Part shown: piece by piece, positions 23,945-33,878 of the stretch
Layout: each line of letters begins with the position of its first letter
How positions within the stretch are numbered: the first letter of the stretch is position 1
Source: Deltaproteobacteria bacterium
GTDB lineage: Bacteria > Myxococcota_A > Polyangia > Polyangiales > Sandaracinaceae
Length of the DNA stretch: 42,032 nt
Assembly (NCBI GenBank): GCA_017303575.1
Contig: JAFLCL010000047.1
Coordinates: 1-42,032 of the forward strand
Direction of reading: 5' to 3'
Translations under genes and position numbers: made by a program
The notes under the pieces: generated by a model
What the model saw: only the letters and a program-made list of their open reading frames with translations
Databases searched by the model: none
What the model was told of the DNA's origin: nothing

Positions 23945-25029
23945 ATCGCAAGCAGATCCGACTCACGATCTTCGTGGCCCTCGCCGCGGCCGCCGCGCCG
24001 ACGCACTCGCTCGCGCAGGAGTGGTTGGACACCGGCGAACAGTCGGGTGGAGGCCTGGGCACCGTCGGTCTTCGTCACCACGACTCCGTGATCCCGCCCA
24101 CGCACACGGTGCAGCGCGGCGACACGCTGTGGGGCATCAGCGGTCGCTACTACGGCAACCCCTGGGATTGGCCGCGCCTCTGGTCGTACAACCCCGAGAT
24201 CACGAACCCGCACTGGATCTATCCGCTCGATCAGGTGCGCCTGCTCGGACTCGGCGGCGCGCAGATCGTCGAGGCCGCGACGGGCACACGACGCGGCGTC
24301 GCGGCGGGCACGCTCTTTCTGCGCGAGGTCGGCTACCTCGATCGCGAGGCGCTCGAGGAGAGCGGCGAGATCATCGGATCGCCCACCGATCACATGCTGC
24401 TCTCGCCGTACGACTCGATCTACGTGCGCTTCGACGGCGACCGCACCGAGCGTGAGCGGCCGCAGGGCGAGTTCACCATCTACCGCGTGTACGAGGCGAA
24501 CGAGCGCGCGAACAACGAGTCCGGCACGCTGGTCCGCATCCTCGGCACGGTGCGCATCGATCGGTACGACGACGAGCGTCGCGTCGCGACGGCGACGATC
24601 ACCGAGGCGCTCGATCCGATCGAGCGCGGCTACCGCGTCGCCGCGATCCCGCGTCGCTTCGAGGTGGTGCCGCCGGTCGCGTCCGACCGCGACATGGACA
24701 CCGAGATCGTCGCGACGCTGGTCCCGCACGAGCTCCTCGGCGAGCAGCAGGTCGTCTTCGTGCCGATGGGCGAGGACGACGGCGTCCGTCTCGGCAACCG
24801 CTTCTACGTCACGCGTCGCTCCGACGAGTGGCGCCGTCACCTCGAGATCTCGGGCAACGAGATGGGGCAGGGCGTGCGCCTGCCCGAAGAGCTCGAGGAG
24901 TGGCCGGAGGAGATCATCGCGGAGGGCCGCGTGGTGTCGCTGCGTCCGCGCAGCGCGGGCCTCTGGATCACGCGCTCGGTCGAGACCGTCGAGGTCGGCG
25001 ATCACGCGGAGATGCGCGAAGGCTACTAG
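23941..25029 (+). CDS. Secreted LysM-domain protein
   Basis: The 362-residue product has a signal peptide (cleavage likely after SLA at about residue 25) and a single LysM domain at about 54-104 (HTVQRGDTLWGISGRYYGNPWDWPRLWSYN...NPHWIYPLDQV), which binds peptidoglycan. The remaining 250 residues are beta-rich and contain repeated I-x-G-x-V and hydrophobic patterns but no known domain. The ATGA overlap with the CpoB-like gene argues for coupled translation and a shared envelope role. It converges with the large kinase gene 12 bp downstream. Confidence 0.88.
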   Translation: MNRKQIRLTIFVALAAAAAPTHSLAQEWLDTGEQSGGGLGTVGLRHHDSVIPPTHTVQRGDTLWGISGRYYGNPWDWPRLWSYNPEITNPHWIYPLDQVRLLGLGGAQIVEAATGTRRGVAAGTLFLREVGYLDREALEESGEIIGSPTDHMLLSPYDSIYVRFDGDRTERERPQGEFTIYRVYEANERANNESGTLVRILGTVRIDRYDDERRVATATITEALDPIERGYRVAAIPRRFEVVPPVASDRDMDTEIVATLVPHELLGEQQVVFVPMGEDDGVRLGNRFYVTRRSDEWRRHLEISGNEMGQGVRLPEELEEWPEEIIAEGRVVSLRPRSAGLWITRSVETVEVGDHAEMREGY

Positions 25030-25041
25030 GGGCGCCGCGGC

Positions 25042-28000
25042 TCACTTCTCGAGCAAGCGCTCGACGCCCGTCCAGCCTTCGGGCGGCGGCTCGTGCTGGA
25101 ACCGGGTGCAGCGGTTCGCGAGCATCATCGGGAGCCGATCGCGCGGCGAGAGCGCCATGCACTCGCCGCACAGCTCGAGCGACGTCTCGAAGTCGCGTGA
25201 CCAGTACGCCTCGAGCGCACGCTGCCAGTGGACGCGCGTGCGCTCCTTGGCCTCGCGAACGTCGTCCGTCTCCGCGTCGAGGATCTCGTAGAGGGTCACC
25301 GGTGTCTCGGCGCCCTTGACGATCACGCGATCGATCGGCCGCGCGGTGAAGCGCTCGGGGTGAGCGAGGCCGCGCCACGTCGCGTCTCCGATGATCGCCG
25401 CGGCCCCGTAGCGACGGGTGAGTCGCTCGAAGCGGGACGCGAGGTTCACGGCGTCACCCACGACGCCGCACTTGATGCGGTCACGTCCGCCGACGATGCC
25501 GAGCAAGAGCGGGCCGGTGTTCACCCCCACTCCCATGCGCAGCGCAGGTCGATCGCTGCCGCGCCCTGCGGCGTTGAAGCGGCCGAGCGCGCGCTGCATC
25601 TCGACGGCGGCCTGCACGGCGCGATCGGGCTCGCCGTCGAAGAGGGCCATGATCTCGTCGCCGTTGAACGAGTCGATGAAGCCCCGCTGCGAGACGATCG
25701 CGGGCTCCATCGCCGCGAAGTACTCGTTCAGCACGCTCACGATCGCGCGCGCACCGAGGCTCTCCACCAGCGTCGTGAAACGGTGGAGATCGGTGAAGAG
25801 CACCGACATCGTCTTCTCGACGTGCTGTCCGAGCGCGACGTCGGCCAGATCCTTCTTGCCGAGGCTCTCGAGGAATTCGTGGGGAACGAAGCGATCCTGC
25901 TGTCGCGCGAGCTGCCGCTGCGCCTCGTAGAGACGCGCGTTCTCGAGCGAGACCGTGGCCTGCGAAGCGAGCAGCTCCATCAGCGCGGCGCGTCGCGGCG
26001 TGAACACGCCCGGCATCGTGCGGTGCTCGAGGTAGAGCACCGCGCTCGGCTGGCCGCGCGAGACGAGCGGCAGGCAGTGCACCGAGCGCACGTGGTTCGC
26101 GACGACGTACGGATCGGCCGCGTGCGGACCCCGTCGCTCCATCGCATCGTCGAGGAGAAGCGTCCGTCGCGTGCGGAGCGCGTGCCGCAAGATGCCCACG
26201 GGCACGGTGGCGCCGTCGCACTCCTCGAGCCTCCGCGCGGTGGGCATCGGCTCCGAGTCCGCGTCACCCTCGAGCGCGAGCTCCCAGTGGTCGTCGCGAG
26301 GCAGGAGCAAGATCGCGCGCTCGGCGCCCGCGGCCTCGAGCGCCGTGCGGAACAGCGCACGCAGGAGGGCGTCGAGCTCCATCGTCGCCGAGAGATTGCG
26401 CGCGGCCTTGATGACGGCGGCGGCGTCGAGATCGAGCCCCACCACGCTGCCGAGCGTGACGTCCACGCCCGCGTGTACCGGGGCGCGCCCGAGCAGATGC
26501 GGCAGCTCCACGTCGAGGGCCCGCACCTTCGCCTCCGCGCCCCAGCGCTGGTAGGCGAAGCGCGCGTCCTCGAGGAACGCTCGCGCGATCGTGAGCTCCG
26601 CGCCACCGCGACCGAGGTGGAAGCGGCCTGCGAGCTCCGCGGTGAGCGCCTCGTCGTTCACGAACTCCGTCGCACGGGCGGCCTCGAGCGCACGGCGGTA
26701 GGTCGCCTCCGCATCGGGCTCGCCGAGGATGCGGCTGCGCTCGGCACGAACGAGGAGCGCTCGGTGCGCGAACGAGAGCGGCGCGACCGCGGCCCAGGCC
26801 TCGAGCTGCGCGAGGCTCGCGTCGATCTTCGCGAGCAGCGCCTCACGCGTGGCCTCGGGCACGCGTGGGTAGAGTCGCGCAGCCGCGAGCGGCGCGTACA
26901 GGTGGAACGTCGACAAGTGATGGGTCGAGGCCGCACCGGCTTGGTAGGGCGCGGCGCGCTCGGCCACGCCCCACGCGTCCTCGGCAGTGCCGAAGTGAAA
27001 GCGCGCGACGAGCATGTCGCTGAGCGTGACGAACGCGTAGCTGGCGCTCCCCACGCGCTTGGCTTCCGCCAGCGCCGCCTCTTCGTCGTAGCCATCGCCG
27101 TCGAGCGAGGCCGGGGAGGACGTCTGCCCGAGGAGCGCGCGCACGAGCTGCTCGAGCGGTTGATGGAGCGCGTGCGCGGGGTGCTGTCCGTAGCTGCGCA
27201 TGAACGCGCCGAGCTCCGCCGCGGTGCGAGACACCTCTGCGAGCGGCACGCCGGCGACGAGGGCGTTGGTGGCCCAGCACTGCGCCGCGATCGCGGCGAA
27301 CTCCATGTCGCCGCTGAGGCGACCCACGCGCACTGTGTCGAGGAGATCGTCGAGCGCGCGCTGGACCGGCACGATCCAGCTGCAGACGTTGTTGTGCACG
27401 ACGAGGCGCGTGCGCGCCTCGAGGCGCCGATCGGGCCAGCGATCGAGCATGCGACGCGCGAGCAGGCCCAGCTCGTGCGCGGCGGGCAGCATGCCGATGG
27501 CGTTGAGAACGATGCCGAAGACCGAGAGACCGAACGGTGTCGCCACGCAAGGACCACGCTCGAGCGAGGTCACGACGAGCTCGGCGGCGATCACCGGCAG
27601 GAGCGACGGCATGGCGTAGTACGCGGGCGAGCTGGCCTGGACGAGCAGGTCCATCGCAGCGAGCACCCGAGGATCGGTCACGTCGGGGAGCGACTCGAGC
27701 CGCGCGGGGCCGTCGGTCCCGAGCGCTGTCATCGCGCGTCCCACCGCGGCGCCGACGTCGGCGTCCGTCGCTTCGGCGGGGAGCGTCACGCCGAGCGGAA
27801 CGAGCGCCTCGCGCGCGAGGCGGATCGCGCCGTGGAGATCCTGCGCGGCGATGTGCGCGCCGATGTCGACGCGCTGCACCTCCACGCGCGCGAGCGGGCT
27901 CGGCGCGTGAGCGTAGGCGTCCTCGAGACGTCGCTGCGTGAGCGGGCGAGCCGCGATCAAGTAGGCGCACTCGGCCGAGGCGACGGAGAGCTCGAAGGCC

Positions 28001-30384
28001 AGCCCCGCATCGACCTCGAAGGCATCGCCCGCGGCGCCCGAGCGGAGCGCGCGTAGACCCGCCTCGAAGAACGAGGACGCGGCCGCGAACGCCGAGCCGC
28101 GCCGCGCGCGCAGGCCCGCGTCTCGGTTCCTCTTCGCGAGCTCGTGGCGAGCGTGCGGATCGAGCAGATCACAGGCGAGGTTGAGGTGACGGATCGCGTC
28201 GAACCCGCGGTCGTCTCCGTCCTCGAGCAGCGCACGACCGAGCGCGAGGTGCACGCGATCGCGCGCGTCCGGTGCGAGCGTCTCGTAAGCCGCTGCCTGG
28301 ATGCGGTCGTGCTCGAACGCGTAGAGGAACGCCTCGTCGGGCGTGTCCTCCGTCGTGTCGCCGTCCTCGAGGCGCCACCCCTTGCCACGGGGGCTCACGA
28401 GACCGCTGGTGACTGCAGCATCGAGCGCGCTCTGCACGCGCGCTGGGCTCGTGGACGAGAGCCGCGCGAGCGCTCTCAGATCGAAGGTGCTGCCGACACA
28501 CGCTGCGTGGGCGAGCGCGAGGCGCGTGTCCTCGGGGAGCGCCCCGATGCGGTCGACGAGCAATGCGACGACGGTGTCGGAGCCATCGAGCCTGCGCGGC
28601 TCGAGCTCCGCGAGCGCCGACGCATCCCACGCCCAGCGACGTTGCTCGCCGTCCCACGAGACGAGATCGCGATCGACGAGATCCGCGAGCAGGCGCCCGA
28701 GGAAGAAGGGATTGCCTCCCGTGCGTTGGATGCAGCGGCTCGAGAGCTCGGCCAGCGCTTCGTCGTCCCGCGCGAACGTGTCCGAGAGCATGCGACGCAG
28801 CGCGGCTTCACCAGGCGCGACGAGCTCGATCGACACGAGCTCGAGCCCCCCCCGCGCGACGCGCTCGCGGGTGAGCGAGAGCGGATGGGCCGCGTCGATC
28901 TCGTTCGCACGGTAGGCGCCGATGACCACGAGGTGCGCGAGCGACTCGTCGGTGACGAGGCCTTCGAGCAGACGCAGCGTCGAGAGATCGGCCCACTGCA
29001 GATCGTCGAGGAAGAGCACGAGCGGGCGAGGTGCATCGACGAGCGCGCCCACGAGCGCGCGGAAGGCCAAGTGGAAGCGATTCTCCGCCTCCGCGACCGG
29101 CGCCTCGGGGGGCGGTGTCGTGGGCCGCGTCACGAAGGCGGCGAGCTCGGGGAGCAGATCGAACAGCACGCCCGCGTGATCCACGAGCGTGCGCGAGAGG
29201 CGTTCCTTCACGTCCGACACGACGCTCGGGGACTCGGCCAGGATCGACTGGAGGAAGCGTCCGACCGCGGCGGCGAGCGGCTCGTACGCGACACCGAGGC
29301 GCAGCGGATCGAACTTCCCCTCGAGGAAGTGCGCGCGATGGGCGGTGACCGCGCCGAGGGTCGCGTGCACCAGCGACGTCTTGCCGATGCCCGCCACGCC
29401 GCCGACGAGCAAGAGCTCGCGCGTCCCGCTCGCGGCGCGATCGAGCGCCTCCTCGATTGCACGCGCCTCGCGCTCGCGACCGTAGAGGCGCTCGGAGATC
29501 TCGAGGCGCGGTGGGCGGTCGGCGCGCGCCAGCGCGAAGGGACCGATGCTCCTCGTCGCGCGCCACAGGCGCAGGCACTCCTCGAGGTCGACGGCGAGGC
29601 CGGTGGCGCTCTGGTAGCGGTCCTCCGCGGCCTTCGCGAGGAGGCGCAGCACGATCTCGGACACAGTCTCGGGGATCGCCTCGTCGTGGTCGTGCGGCGG
29701 GATCGGTCGCCGGGCGAGGTGTGCGTGGACGAGCTCGAGCGCATCGCTCGAGGCGAACGGACGGCGACCGGTGAAGAGCTCGTAGAGGGTGACGCCGAGC
29801 GCGTAGAGATCGCTGCGTCGATCGACGCGTCGGTTGGTGCGACCCGTCTGCTCGGGCGCGAGGTAGTGCAGCGTGCCCTCCAGGCGATGCACGTCGAGCC
29901 CGCTCGGCCGCTCGCGCTCGAGCTCCGTCGCGATGCCGAAGTCGATGAGCCGCGCCGTCCGCGTCTCGGACGACCACAGGATGTTCGAGGGGTTCACGTC
30001 CTTGTGCACCACGCCGCGCGCGTGCACCGCCTCGATCGCGAGCGTGGTGGCGAGCGCGATCTCGAGCTTGGTCTCGAGGTCGAGCGTGCTCTCGCGGAGC
30101 ACACGATCGAGAGGCGTTCCGCCCGCGTCGGCCATCACCAGGATCGGCACGCCCTCGACGTCGCGCTGCTCGAGCATCTCGACGGATCGCGACGAGCTCG
30201 CCTTTCGCGCCAGGCGCATCTCGCGCACGAGCGAGGCGATCTCCGCGCGGCTCGGCCTGCGGTGCGACGTCGTCTTCACGATCACGCGTCGCCCATCGCC
30301 CACGCGAATGCCGCGGAGCACGAGCGAGCTGGCACCGCGATGGACCTCTTCGAGCTCGCGAAAGCCCTCGATCGTGTGGCTCAC
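25042..30384 (-). CDS. Ser/Thr kinase-AAA ATPase-helical repeat-GAF-nucleotide cyclase fusion
   Basis: The protein has 1780 residues from GTG 30384. An N-terminal Ser/Thr kinase has K37 in VIVK, catalytic HKD (127-129) and DFG (148-150). An AAA_16-type ATPase follows, with Walker A GVAGIGKT (329-336) and Walker B LVLFLDDLQWAD (455-466). A long alpha-helical, TPR-like region leads to a GAF domain (about 1310-1480) and a class III cyclase domain with metal aspartates D1532 (FTDLHRF) and D1576 (NGDEIMALF). Such multidomain kinases are known from myxobacteria and cyanobacteria. The lysine normally before F-x-GD is Ser (IDSFNGD), so substrate use is uncertain. The GTG overlaps the lipoxygenase A stop (GTGA) and has no visible Shine-Dalgarno, so it should be coupled. 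Extension upstream to 31764 would run through the lipoxygenase and is rejected. Confidence 0.9.
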   Translation of the reverse strand: MSHTIEGFRELEEVHRGASSLVLRGIRVGDGRRVIVKTTSHRRPSRAEIASLVREMRLARKASSSRSVEMLEQRDVEGVPILVMADAGGTPLDRVLRESTLDLETKLEIALATTLAIEAVHARGVVHKDVNPSNILWSSETRTARLIDFGIATELERERPSGLDVHRLEGTLHYLAPEQTGRTNRRVDRRSDLYALGVTLYELFTGRRPFASSDALELVHAHLARRPIPPHDHDEAIPETVSEIVLRLLAKAAEDRYQSATGLAVDLEECLRLWRATRSIGPFALARADRPPRLEISERLYGREREARAIEEALDRAASGTRELLLVGGVAGIGKTSLVHATLGAVTAHRAHFLEGKFDPLRLGVAYEPLAAAVGRFLQSILAESPSVVSDVKERLSRTLVDHAGVLFDLLPELAAFVTRPTTPPPEAPVAEAENRFHLAFRALVGALVDAPRPLVLFLDDLQWADLSTLRLLEGLVTDESLAHLVVIGAYRANEIDAAHPLSLTRERVARGGLELVSIELVAPGEAALRRMLSDTFARDDEALAELSSRCIQRTGGNPFFLGRLLADLVDRDLVSWDGEQRRWAWDASALAELEPRRLDGSDTVVALLVDRIGALPEDTRLALAHAACVGSTFDLRALARLSSTSPARVQSALDAAVTSGLVSPRGKGWRLEDGDTTEDTPDEAFLYAFEHDRIQAAAYETLAPDARDRVHLALGRALLEDGDDRGFDAIRHLNLACDLLDPHARHELAKRNRDAGLRARRGSAFAAASSFFEAGLRALRSGAAGDAFEVDAGLAFELSVASAECAYLIAARPLTQRRLEDAYAHAPSPLARVEVQRVDIGAHIAAQDLHGAIRLAREALVPLGVTLPAEATDADVGAAVGRAMTALGTDGPARLESLPDVTDPRVLAAMDLLVQASSPAYYAMPSLLPVIAAELVVTSLERGPCVATPFGLSVFGIVLNAIGMLPAAHELGLLARRMLDRWPDRRLEARTRLVVHNNVCSWIVPVQRALDDLLDTVRVGRLSGDMEFAAIAAQCWATNALVAGVPLAEVSRTAAELGAFMRSYGQHPAHALHQPLEQLVRALLGQTSSPASLDGDGYDEEAALAEAKRVGSASYAFVTLSDMLVARFHFGTAEDAWGVAERAAPYQAGAASTHHLSTFHLYAPLAAARLYPRVPEATREALLAKIDASLAQLEAWAAVAPLSFAHRALLVRAERSRILGEPDAEATYRRALEAARATEFVNDEALTAELAGRFHLGRGGAELTIARAFLEDARFAYQRWGAEAKVRALDVELPHLLGRAPVHAGVDVTLGSVVGLDLDAAAVIKAARNLSATMELDALLRALFRTALEAAGAERAILLLPRDDHWELALEGDADSEPMPTARRLEECDGATVPVGILRHALRTRRTLLLDDAMERRGPHAADPYVVANHVRSVHCLPLVSRGQPSAVLYLEHRTMPGVFTPRRAALMELLASQATVSLENARLYEAQRQLARQQDRFVPHEFLESLGKKDLADVALGQHVEKTMSVLFTDLHRFTTLVESLGARAIVSVLNEYFAAMEPAIVSQRGFIDSFNGDEIMALFDGEPDRAVQAAVEMQRALGRFNAAGRGSDRPALRMGVGVNTGPLLLGIVGGRDRIKCGVVGDAVNLASRFERLTRRYGAAAIIGDATWRGLAHPERFTARPIDRVIVKGAETPVTLYEILDAETDDVREAKERTRVHWQRALEAYWSRDFETSLELCGECMALSPRDRLPMMLANRCTRFQHEPPPEGWTGVERLLEK

Positions 30385-32120
30385 GACTCGATGCTCGCGG
30401 TGGTGCGGGATGGAAGGAGGTGGGGGTAGGCGAAGAGCCGCGTGGCGTTGCGCGCACCGATCGTCTGCTCGGCGGCCTCGAGATCCGCTCGGAAGCGCCC
30501 GAGGAGCGGGGCGACACGCGGATCGGCGAAGCCCTCGGGGTACTGACCGAGGAACGACACGTGGATCGCATCCACGCCGTGCACCTGCGCCAGCTGGCCC
30601 CAGCCCAGACCTCGCGGCGGCATCATCGCCAGCCAGCTCGCGTCGTCGACGGGCTGATCGATCGTGGGCATCGGCATCGACGTGGCCGCGGGCATGTTGG
30701 GCACGTAGGCCATCCAGTCGTACCAGCCGTAGTTGATGCCTGCGTGGTAGGTGCTCACGCGGTGCACGATGCGCGCGCAGAAGTCCGTCACGTCGGCGCG
30801 CGTGGCGAGACGCATCCCGCGACAGAGATCGCGGAGGCGCCCCCCGTCGGGTGAGCCGATCTCGTCCACCATCGCCGCGAGCTCGACGTCGGTCGCGACG
30901 TCCTCGTCGCTCGCGTACGCGAGGTCCACGTAGCCCTCGACCCAGCGGCGCGTGCCCTCGAAGACGGTGAGCTGATCGTCTCGGAACGGGTGCGCGAGCG
31001 CGCTCGTGTCCTCGAGCCCCGCGTTCTTCGCGGCGAGGCGCGGATCGAGATCCTCGATCCGGATCTCGCGCACGCTCTCGCGGAGGATCGCGAGGGTCGC
31101 CTCGAGGCGCGGGGCGAGCACGCGATCCTGCGTTCCGTCGGGCACGACGAGGGTCTTGCGCGCGTAAGCGTTGGCCGCGAGCGTGTAGCGGAAGTGCGGC
31201 GCGAGCAGCGCGAGCAGCGGGTGCCTGGGCGACAGCTGCCTGCGCGCCGCGAGGATGAAGCGCTCCGCCAGCATGTGCGTGTAGCCGAAGTGGACGACGA
31301 TCCCTTCGAGGTTCGCGTCCGCGGTCTGCACGATCGTCTTCGCGAGCAGCCAGCGCGCGCCATCCGCGGGCGTGACGATCGGTGTGCGCGCGTCGGGCCG
31401 CTGCCCGCACTGGATCGCGATCGGGAGCAGCCCCGTGCCTTCGATCGACGTGAAGAGCGCCATCGGAGCGGCGAGGAACTTCTGTGTCGCGCTCGACGCA
31501 TCGCGACCGCTCACGCGCGGCGGGTACGTGCCGCACGGGATGCCGTCGAAGCGCGCGTAGTCCGCGAGGAAGAGACGCCCCTCGTCGGCCAGCGCCTCGA
31601 GCCTGCGCGGCGCCACGCCGAAGCGCGCGAGCGCCGCATCGAGATGTGTCTGCGTGACCGCGAAGTGCGACGGCACGCGCTTCACGCCGCGGAGCAGCGT
31701 GGGCACAGCGCCTGCGATGCGCTGCCAGGCGAACGCGAGGTCGGCGCGGCTGGGGTCGCGCCACGCATCCGCCGCCAGCGGCCGCTTGAAGCGCGCGATC
31801 ATCGCGTCGTACTCCGCGGGATCGGTCACGCGCCCCTCGTCCGACGCGTCGGGGGCATCCTGGCCGCGCAACCGATCGAGCACGCCGGTGGCGAACGAGC
31901 TCGCCCGGGTGCCCATGCGCTCGGCCTCGAAGGCGGCGGTCGCGGCGAGCGACTGCGCCATGTACGGCGCGTCGAACGACTCGCTCTTCGGGAGGTCTCC
32001 CGTGAAGCAGAGGTCCTGGTACGCGTAGTCGTAGGTGTAGTCGCTCCGCGATCGTGCGAGCCCTTGGGCGCGGCCGCTCGGATCGGGATCGTGGCGCGCG
32101 AGGGAGGTCGGTTCGGTCAC
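30381..32120 (-). CDS. Lipoxygenase A (third gene of the lipoxygenase operon)
   Basis: The 579-residue product has the catalytic domain of non-heme iron lipoxygenases, without a PLAT domain. Iron-ligand positions are all filled: H277 and H282 (HFGYTH), H459 and N463 (HAGIN). The blocks AWQRIAGAVP and HPLLALLAPHFRYTL are family marks. It ends SIES, so the C-terminal carboxylate ligand would come from Ser579 rather than the near-universal Ile. Lipoxygenases add O2 to polyunsaturated fatty acids to give hydroperoxides. The start is GTG, with GAGGC 8 nt upstream, 10 nt after lipoxygenase B. Its stop overlaps the kinase-cyclase start. Confidence 0.92.
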   Translation of the reverse strand: MTEPTSLARHDPDPSGRAQGLARSRSDYTYDYAYQDLCFTGDLPKSESFDAPYMAQSLAATAAFEAERMGTRASSFATGVLDRLRGQDAPDASDEGRVTDPAEYDAMIARFKRPLAADAWRDPSRADLAFAWQRIAGAVPTLLRGVKRVPSHFAVTQTHLDAALARFGVAPRRLEALADEGRLFLADYARFDGIPCGTYPPRVSGRDASSATQKFLAAPMALFTSIEGTGLLPIAIQCGQRPDARTPIVTPADGARWLLAKTIVQTADANLEGIVVHFGYTHMLAERFILAARRQLSPRHPLLALLAPHFRYTLAANAYARKTLVVPDGTQDRVLAPRLEATLAILRESVREIRIEDLDPRLAAKNAGLEDTSALAHPFRDDQLTVFEGTRRWVEGYVDLAYASDEDVATDVELAAMVDEIGSPDGGRLRDLCRGMRLATRADVTDFCARIVHRVSTYHAGINYGWYDWMAYVPNMPAATSMPMPTIDQPVDDASWLAMMPPRGLGWGQLAQVHGVDAIHVSFLGQYPEGFADPRVAPLLGRFRADLEAAEQTIGARNATRLFAYPHLLPSRTTASIES

Positions 32121-32130
32121 GGCGTTTGCC

Positions 32131-33876
32131 TCATGCGTGGATGCTCGCGCGCATGGTCTGCGTGCGCAGCCAGACGTAGGGCGCAGGGCGGCTCGCGTTA
32201 CGCGCGTCGATCCGTGCGTCGAGCGACGCGAGCTCGGCCACGAAGCGAGTGATCAGCGGCGCGACGCGCGGATCGTCGAAGGCATCGGGCGGGTACTCGC
32301 CGAGCTTGTTCTCCTCGAGCTTCGTCTGGCCGCAGAAGAACGCGTACTGCGACATCGAGATCTCTTCGGGCGCGTAGAGCGCGAGGAGGTCGGCCTCGGT
32401 GGGCGAGGTCGTCGGCGCGTTGCCGTAGAGCGCGGTCGGCATGTTGGCCGAGCACGCCATGAACTCGAGCTGTGAGTCGTTGCAGATCGCGTGGAGCGGG
32501 CTCGCGGTCCAGATCGCGTAGCTCACCAGATCGACGAGCGTGGTGACCGAGGTGACCTCGGGGATCGACGCGAGCCGTCCTCCCCAGCGAGCCCCGAGCT
32601 CCTGGCCGAACGCGCGCGCCTCGGAGTCGGCCACGACGTCGGCGTCGCTCGTGTAGTAGAGCCCCACGTACTCGCCGACGAAGCGGCGGATGGCGCTCCA
32701 TACCGGCAGCCCATCGTCGCGCAGCGGGCAGTGCGGCAGCGTGCCCGGATCGTCGAGACCACGCCGCTTCACGTCCGCGTGCGGCATCGCCGCGTTCACG
32801 TCGAACGCGTGCATCGCGTCCTCGACGAGGAGGATGCTCTGGCCGAGCGTCGTGGCCATCAGCGCCTCGAGGTCCTGCCCCGGCTTCATCAGCGTGTCGC
32901 GTACCTGCGCGTCGATCGCGAGCGTGTACTGCGTGTGTGGCGCGAGCAGCTTTCGGATCGGGTGCGCGGGCGCGAAGGCGCGTACGCATGCGAGCGTGAA
33001 AGCCTCCATCACGAAGTGGCACTGCGCCACGTGGTACGTGAGCGCCTGCTCGTGCGTGTCGGCGCACTGGAGGACGAGCTTGGCCATGCTCCAGCCGATC
33101 CCATCCGCGGGCGTGAAGATCGGTCCGCTCGGCACGCACTGGATGGCGACGGGCAGAAAGCGCGGGCTCGGCCCGAGGTGCTGCACGAAGAGAGCGCGCG
33201 CGCCGAAGACCCGCTTGGGGATCTCGAGGGCGAGACCACCATCGCGCGCGCCGTCGAGGTAGCGGAAGTCGACGTGGAAGAGGCGCTTGCCGTCGATCGC
33301 GCTCGCGAGCGTGCCGTCGATCGCGTGAGCCTTCGCCGCTGCCGCGAAGTGCGCTTCGTCGAAGGGCGCCGCGGCGTCGGTCGTCTCGAGCCTGCGCAGC
33401 GCGAACGGGTTCGCGCCTCCGAGGCGCTGCCACGCGAAGAGCTCGTCGTGACGCTCCGGATGGGCGGCGAGGATCGCGATCAGGGATGGCACGTCCGCGC
33501 CGAACCACTTGAGCGCCACCGAAGGCGTCGCGCGGTGCTCCCCGCCGCGCACCACGAGCTTCATCGCGCCCGCGAGTCGCTCGTCGAAGCTCTGACCCGC
33601 CGCCGTCGCGACCTCGTGATGACGCACGAGCTGCCCGACACGGTGTGCGCTCGTGGTGATCATGTCGTGCGCGGCGAGCATCGCCTGCACACCGACGTAG
33701 CGGGTCAACACGCCGAGATCGAACGCATCCGAGCGCGGCACTTCGGCGGCGCTCGCGACGCCCTCGGGGCGATGCCACGTGTAGCGGTACCGGTCGCGCT
33801 CGGCCGCGAGCGAGGCCGCGCGCGCGATCGGATCGGGGTCGTGCTGGGGGAGGGAGGTGAGGGTCGGCGCGGGCAT
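32131..33876 (-). CDS. Lipoxygenase B (second gene, most divergent)
   Basis: The 581-residue product has the lipoxygenase catalytic fold. Iron ligands are H282 and H287 (HVAQCH), H462 and N466 (HAICN), with DELFAWQRLGGANP and HPIRKLLAPH as supporting blocks. It ends SIHA, so Ala581 replaces the terminal Ile. It is the least canonical of the three: CH instead of TH at the second histidine, and IDAQVRD instead of IN-x-x-AR. ATG 33876 was chosen because MPAPTLTSLPQ aligns with the starts of the other two. It follows the lipoxygenase C stop by 2 nt (TGATCATG) with no Shine-Dalgarno, so it relies on coupling. Confidence 0.9.
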   Translation of the reverse strand: MPAPTLTSLPQHDPDPIARAASLAAERDRYRYTWHRPEGVASAAEVPRSDAFDLGVLTRYVGVQAMLAAHDMITTSAHRVGQLVRHHEVATAAGQSFDERLAGAMKLVVRGGEHRATPSVALKWFGADVPSLIAILAAHPERHDELFAWQRLGGANPFALRRLETTDAAAPFDEAHFAAAAKAHAIDGTLASAIDGKRLFHVDFRYLDGARDGGLALEIPKRVFGARALFVQHLGPSPRFLPVAIQCVPSGPIFTPADGIGWSMAKLVLQCADTHEQALTYHVAQCHFVMEAFTLACVRAFAPAHPIRKLLAPHTQYTLAIDAQVRDTLMKPGQDLEALMATTLGQSILLVEDAMHAFDVNAAMPHADVKRRGLDDPGTLPHCPLRDDGLPVWSAIRRFVGEYVGLYYTSDADVVADSEARAFGQELGARWGGRLASIPEVTSVTTLVDLVSYAIWTASPLHAICNDSQLEFMACSANMPTALYGNAPTTSPTEADLLALYAPEEISMSQYAFFCGQTKLEENKLGEYPPDAFDDPRVAPLITRFVAELASLDARIDARNASRPAPYVWLRTQTMRASIHA

Positions 33877-33878
33877 GA

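Noticed and set aside
28144..30429. 761-codon plus-strand frame antisense to the kinase-ATPase gene
   Set aside because: Charged low-complexity shadow of the strong minus-strand gene.
30385..31764. N-terminal extension of the kinase-cyclase protein by 460 codons
   Set aside because: Overlaps lipoxygenase A in another frame; the kinase domain begins at GTG 30384, which overlaps the lipoxygenase stop.
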